A DNA stretch of 64,000 nt from Hyphomonas sp. (lineage in GTDB: Bacteria; Pseudomonadota; Alphaproteobacteria; Caulobacterales; Hyphomonadaceae). The notes beneath the pieces were generated by a model, which saw only the letters and a list, made by a program, of their open reading frames with translations, searched no databases and had not been told where the DNA came from. Every line of letters begins with the position of its first letter. Position 1 is the first letter of the stretch. Where the stretch lies: positions 3,410,001 to 3,474,000 of the forward strand of contig NZ_CP051230.1 in NCBI RefSeq assembly GCF_017792385.1. Direction: 5' to 3'. Position numbers and translations under genes: made by a program. Of the stretch, positions 60,698-64,000 are shown piece after piece.

Positions 60698-61645
60698 ATG
60701 AGCAAGGCGGCAATCCACTACTCCTTCGACCACGAGCATTTGCTGGGCATCAATGGCCTTCACCCGCTCGACATCACCCATATTCTCGATCTGGCCAACG
60801 ACTATGCGGAAGCGACCCGCGCAGGGCGACGCGCCGATCCCGTCCTGTCGGGCAAGACCGTTGTGAACCTGTTCTTCGAGAATTCGACCCGCACGATGAG
60901 CAGCTTCGAAATTGCGGCCCGCCGACTGGGCGCCGACGTGATTTCCATGCCTGTTGCCCAGTCCTCCGTGAAGAAGGGCGAAACGCTGATCGACACGGCG
61001 ATGACCCTGAACGCCATGAAGCCTGATGTACTGGTGGTCCGACATTCGGCCTCGGGCGGGGCCAAACTCCTGTCTCGCAAGGTAGACTGCGCAGTGGTCA
61101 ATGCGGGCGACGGAACCCATGAGCATCCGACACAGGGCCTGCTCGACACGCTGACGATCCGCCGAAACAAGGGCCAGATCGAAGGCCTGAAAGTTGTCAT
61201 CTGCGGGGATATCACCCATTCGCGCGTGGCGCGCTCGACGACACTGGCCCTGCACCTGCTCGGCGCGGAGGTGCATTTGTGTGCGCCCCGCACGCTGATG
61301 CCGTCCGGGACAGAAACCTGGGGTGCGGCCTCCGCCACATCGGATTTCGACGCTGCCCTGGCAGGCGCCGACGTCGTGATGATGCTAAGGCTCCAGCTGG
61401 AACGCATGGATGGTGCCTATCTGCCAAGTCGGCGGGAGTATTTCCGCTATTTCGGACTGACCCAGGAACGGCTCTCTCTCGCCAAAGACGACGCTCTCGT
61501 CATGCATCCGGGTCCGATGAATCGCGGCATCGAGATCGAAAGCGCCATCGCCGACGGGGATCGCTCCGTAATCACCGAACAGGTCGAAATGGGCGTCGCA
61601 GTCCGGGAAGCTGTATTGCACCTGCTGGCAGGAGGCCGCCCATGA
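60698..61645 (+). CDS. pyrB: Aspartate carbamoyltransferase catalytic subunit
   Basis: 315 residues from MSKAAIHYSFDHEHL. The carbamoyl-phosphate loop is ENSTRTMSSFE (Ser63-Thr66), with HEHPTQGLLD, DITHSRVARS and HPGPMNRG also present. It makes carbamoyl aspartate in the pyrimidine pathway. It overlaps the dihydroorotase-like gene (ATGA), in keeping with a stable PyrB-PyrC' assembly. Confidence 0.96.
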   Translation: MSKAAIHYSFDHEHLLGINGLHPLDITHILDLANDYAEATRAGRRADPVLSGKTVVNLFFENSTRTMSSFEIAARRLGADVISMPVAQSSVKKGETLIDTAMTLNAMKPDVLVVRHSASGGAKLLSRKVDCAVVNAGDGTHEHPTQGLLDTLTIRRNKGQIEGLKVVICGDITHSRVARSTTLALHLLGAEVHLCAPRTLMPSGTETWGAASATSDFDAALAGADVVMMLRLQLERMDGAYLPSRREYFRYFGLTQERLSLAKDDALVMHPGPMNRGIEIESAIADGDRSVITEQVEMGVAVREAVLHLLAGGRP

Positions 61646-62922
61646 GCCTGTCCATCTACAATGCGCGGCTCCTCGACCCGGCGACGGGACTCGACGGTCC
61701 AGGCGCAATCCTGATCGAAGACGGCATGATCCAGGAGGTCTCACCCGGCGCGACCGCACCACACGCCGCGGCCGCTGAAATCCTGGACGCTGGGGGCCTT
61801 TGCCTCGCACCCGGCCTGATCGACCTGCGTGTGAAGACGGGAGAGCCCGGCGACGAACAGAAGGAAACACTGGCTACGGCATCCCGTGCAGCAGTCGCCG
61901 GGGGAGTCACCAGCCTCGTCGTGATGCCCGACACTCAGCCTGTCATCGACGACGTCGCGCTGGTGCGTTTCATCTCGGACCGCGCGAAAGCGAGCGCGCA
62001 GGCGCGCATCTATCCTGCGGGTGCGCTGACCACTGGCCTGAAGGGCGAAGCAATGGCCGAAATCGGCTTGATGGCGGATGCCGGGGCCGTCCTGTTCACG
62101 AATGGCGACAGCCCGGTGACCAACGCCTCCATTCAGAAGCGGGCCATGACCTATGCCGCCAGCCGCGGCGCTATCGTCATGAGCCGGCCCGACGATGGGG
62201 CGCTGAAAGGCTCCGGCGTGATGAATGGAGGCGCTTTTGCCGCGCGCAAGGGATTGGCAGGCATTCCGCCCGAAGCTGAATGGATCGGTGCGGCCCGCGA
62301 CCTGATGCTGGCGGAAGCCACAGGCTGCACGCTCATTCTCGACCAGGTCTCTACCCCACGGACGCTTGACCTTGTCCGTCAGTCGCGAGATCGCGGCGCC
62401 AGCGTGTTCACCACGATTGCCGCCCACTCCCTGTTCTTCAACGAGATCGATGTCGGAGATTATCTCACCTATTGCAAGGTCAACCCGCCCTTCAGGGATG
62501 AAGACACGCGGCAGGCGATGATCTCGGCGCTCGCAGCAGGCAAGATAGACGCGGTGGTCTCGGCGCATGATCCGCAACCCCCGGAGGAAAAGCGCCTTCC
62601 CTTCGGCGAAGCCAGTTTTGGTGCAGCGGGGCTTGAAACCACTCTGGCTGCCCTGCTGAGCCTGGTCCATGACGGGCCGCTCGACCTGCTCGACGCGCTC
62701 GCACCGCTGACCTGCAGACCCGCCGACATGCTCGGCCTTCCACAGGGACGACTGGCTGCAGCCACACCTGCAGACGTCATCCTGTTCGATCCAGGCAAAC
62801 CCTGGTTGTGCGACCGCGACGAATTGCTGTCGCGCTCAACGAATTCCCCGTTTGATGGCCGGCGCCTTCAAGGCCGCGTGATGAAGACGCTGATCGGCGG
62901 CAAATTCGTCTTCACCCGTTAG
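61642..62922 (+). CDS. Dihydroorotase-like protein without metal ligands (PyrC')
   Basis: 426 residues with the amidohydrolase fold of dihydroorotases (LAPGLIDLRVKTGEPG, GGVTSLVVMPDTQPVID, NPPFRDEDTRQAM). The metal ligands are replaced: HxH at the start reads Arg63-V-Lys65, the later His positions read MSRPDDGAL and LDQVS, and the terminal Asp segment reads VSAHDPQPPEE. It therefore cannot be a normal dihydroorotase. In Pseudomonas such an inactive PyrC' is needed for ATCase assembly, and a role of the same kind with PyrB is inferred. Confidence 0.88.
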   Translation: MSLSIYNARLLDPATGLDGPGAILIEDGMIQEVSPGATAPHAAAAEILDAGGLCLAPGLIDLRVKTGEPGDEQKETLATASRAAVAGGVTSLVVMPDTQPVIDDVALVRFISDRAKASAQARIYPAGALTTGLKGEAMAEIGLMADAGAVLFTNGDSPVTNASIQKRAMTYAASRGAIVMSRPDDGALKGSGVMNGGAFAARKGLAGIPPEAEWIGAARDLMLAEATGCTLILDQVSTPRTLDLVRQSRDRGASVFTTIAAHSLFFNEIDVGDYLTYCKVNPPFRDEDTRQAMISALAAGKIDAVVSAHDPQPPEEKRLPFGEASFGAAGLETTLAALLSLVHDGPLDLLDALAPLTCRPADMLGLPQGRLAAATPADVILFDPGKPWLCDRDELLSRSTNSPFDGRRLQGRVMKTLIGGKFVFTR

Positions 62923-62979
62923 GTTTCCGGACTTGTCGAAACACACCTCCGGCCGTAAGAATTTCAATTGGAGATTGAT

Positions 62980-63609
62980 GTGACTGACCTGACCCCAGAA
63001 CTGGCATTTCCCTTGGCAGCCCTGTGTGGCTACCTCGCCGGATCCGTGCCCTTCGGTCTGCTGATCACGCGTGCGGCCGGACTCGGCGATATCCGCGCCA
63101 TCGGCTCAGGCAATATCGGCGCCACGAATGTTCTGCGCACCGGGCGCAAGGATCTGGCTCTTGCAACCTTGTTGCTCGACAGCCTGAAGGCCGGTCTCGT
63201 CGCTCTCGGCTTCGGTATTCTGGGGGGGCGAGAGCTGGGATTTGTGGCGGGCGCCTTCGCGTTCATCGGCCATTGCTATCCCGTCTGGCTCGGATTCAAG
63301 GGCGGCAAGGGCGTCGCAACCTATGCCGGCCTGCTCCCTTTTGTCTCCCTGCCCGGCTTTTTCGTGGCTGCGCCGGTCTGGCTGGGCCTGTTCGCCATCA
63401 CCCGCATCTCGTCACTGGCCGCGCTGACCGCCGCCGCTCTGGTTGCACCGGGCGCCTGGCTGCTGGGTGAACGGAACTTGTTCATCATAGGGGGGCTGGC
63501 ACTCCTGTCGCTGTTCGTGTTCTGGACACATCGCGCAAATCTGGGCCGTCTCCTGAAAGGGGAAGAGCCGAAATTCGGCGCGAAGAAACCTGACAGCCCG
63601 AGTGCATGA
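62980..63609 (+). CDS. plsY: Acyl-phosphate glycerol-3-phosphate acyltransferase
   Basis: 209 residues from the GTG at 62980, chosen because GGAG lies six bases upstream. PlsY is a multi-helix inner-membrane enzyme making lysophosphatidate. Signature parts are YLAGSVPFGLLITR, GSGNIGATNVLRTG and FKGGKGVATYAG. It overlaps dprA by ATGA. Confidence 0.95.
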   Translation: MTDLTPELAFPLAALCGYLAGSVPFGLLITRAAGLGDIRAIGSGNIGATNVLRTGRKDLALATLLLDSLKAGLVALGFGILGGRELGFVAGAFAFIGHCYPVWLGFKGGKGVATYAGLLPFVSLPGFFVAAPVWLGLFAITRISSLAALTAAALVAPGAWLLGERNLFIIGGLALLSLFVFWTHRANLGRLLKGEEPKFGAKKPDSPSA

Positions 63610-64000
63610 CGGCGCCGCGAGCCCTCGGTGATGCAGACCGCATCGACTGGGTCAGGCTCGCGCGGACACCGAATGTCGGCCCCGTAACATTTGCCCAGCT
63701 GCTGCACAGATTTGGCACGCCCGCGGCCGCACTGGACGCGCTGCCGGAACTTACCCGAAAGGCCCGCCGCAGGTTCCAGCCTCCAAGCCGTGCCGATATC
63801 GAACGGGAACTTGAACAGACCCGTCAGTATGGCGCCCGCATCATTGCGAGCTGCGAGCCGGAATTTCCGCAACTCCTGAAGGCGCTGGATCCACCTCCGC
63901 CCGTTCTGGCCACTCTCGGCAATACGGATCTTGCCGCTCAACCAACCGTCGCCATTGTAGGCGCGCGCAATGCGTCGGCGGCCGGGCGCAAGATGGCGCG
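63606..64000 (+). CDS. dprA: DNA-processing protein DprA, 5' part
   Basis: 131 residues; the rest is outside the window. An N-terminal helical part (RIDWVRLARTPNVGPVTFAQLL) is followed by the start of the Rossmann-like DprA core with VAIVGARNASAAGRKMA. DprA loads RecA onto incoming ssDNA in transformation. It overlaps plsY (ATGA). Confidence 0.93.
   Translation, partial: MTAPRALGDADRIDWVRLARTPNVGPVTFAQLLHRFGTPAAALDALPELTRKARRRFQPPSRADIERELEQTRQYGARIIASCEPEFPQLLKALDPPPPVLATLGNTDLAAQPTVAIVGARNASAAGRKMA

Noticed and set aside
1..64000. CRISPR array, prophage or rRNA genes
   Set aside because: No regularly spaced direct repeats, no phage structural genes and no rRNA sequence were seen.

Overview
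The window looks like chromosome of a GC-rich, dimorphic-type alphaproteobacterium, most likely close to Hyphomonas or Caulobacter. This rests on a divK-pleD pair, an HdaA protein with a clamp-binding motif, an NDUFA12-type complex I subunit, the accB-accC-aat-DUF2155 neighbourhood, GatCAB together with AspRS, and a GAAC-N7-GAAC type SOS box. These are family-level inferences; no search was run.

Region 1-8140 is accessory DNA. It opens with the 3' end of a Baeyer-Villiger monooxygenase gene overlapping an alpha/beta hydrolase gene. Next comes an IS3-family element that carries a palindromic insertion with an in-frame stop in orfA and is cut short in orfB by a second, apparently intact IS3-family element (2900-4161). 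That second element also truncates a DUF932 gene. To the right lies the remnant of an integrative element: a small acidic protein, a TumE/TumA-type toxin-antitoxin pair and a large serine recombinase, all joined by ATGA overlaps. The recombinase gene runs antisense through a tRNA-Ser(GCU) gene, which was probably the attachment site.

Region 8374-14210 holds an Fe(II)/2-oxoglutarate-type oxygenase and a probable sugar-acid operon (GH3 beta-glucosidase lipoprotein, SMP-30 lactonase, GntP permease) behind a LacI-like palindrome. Region 14211-24901 carries thiSG, aroQ, accBC, aat, DUF2155, MlaD, NDUFA12, a large protein that has only the C-terminal part of a B12-dependent ribonucleotide reductase, a pentapeptide-repeat protein and aspS.

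Region 24999-34478 carries rnd, a ppk-ppx-hdaA-DUF2066 cluster, purMN, palindromic repeats (one inside a small gene) and ndk. Region 34624-50612 carries a PhnA-like protein, holC, pepA, lptFG, topA, an M23 peptidase, rnr, a Nudix protein, rpmG, an MFS transporter, pleD, divK and an SOS-type dinB. Region 50680-64000 carries RidA, GDPD, FemAB-like, DUF2007-like and HIT proteins, the dispersed gatB, gatA and gatC genes, ruvX, an AEC transporter, pyrB with a dihydroorotase-like partner that lacks its metal ligands, plsY, and the 5' part of dprA.

Most of the window is housekeeping sequence in tightly packed operons. The unusual biology is concentrated in 1.9-8.2 kb, in the ribonucleotide-reductase-tail protein at 19.8-22.1 kb, and in the small palindromic elements.
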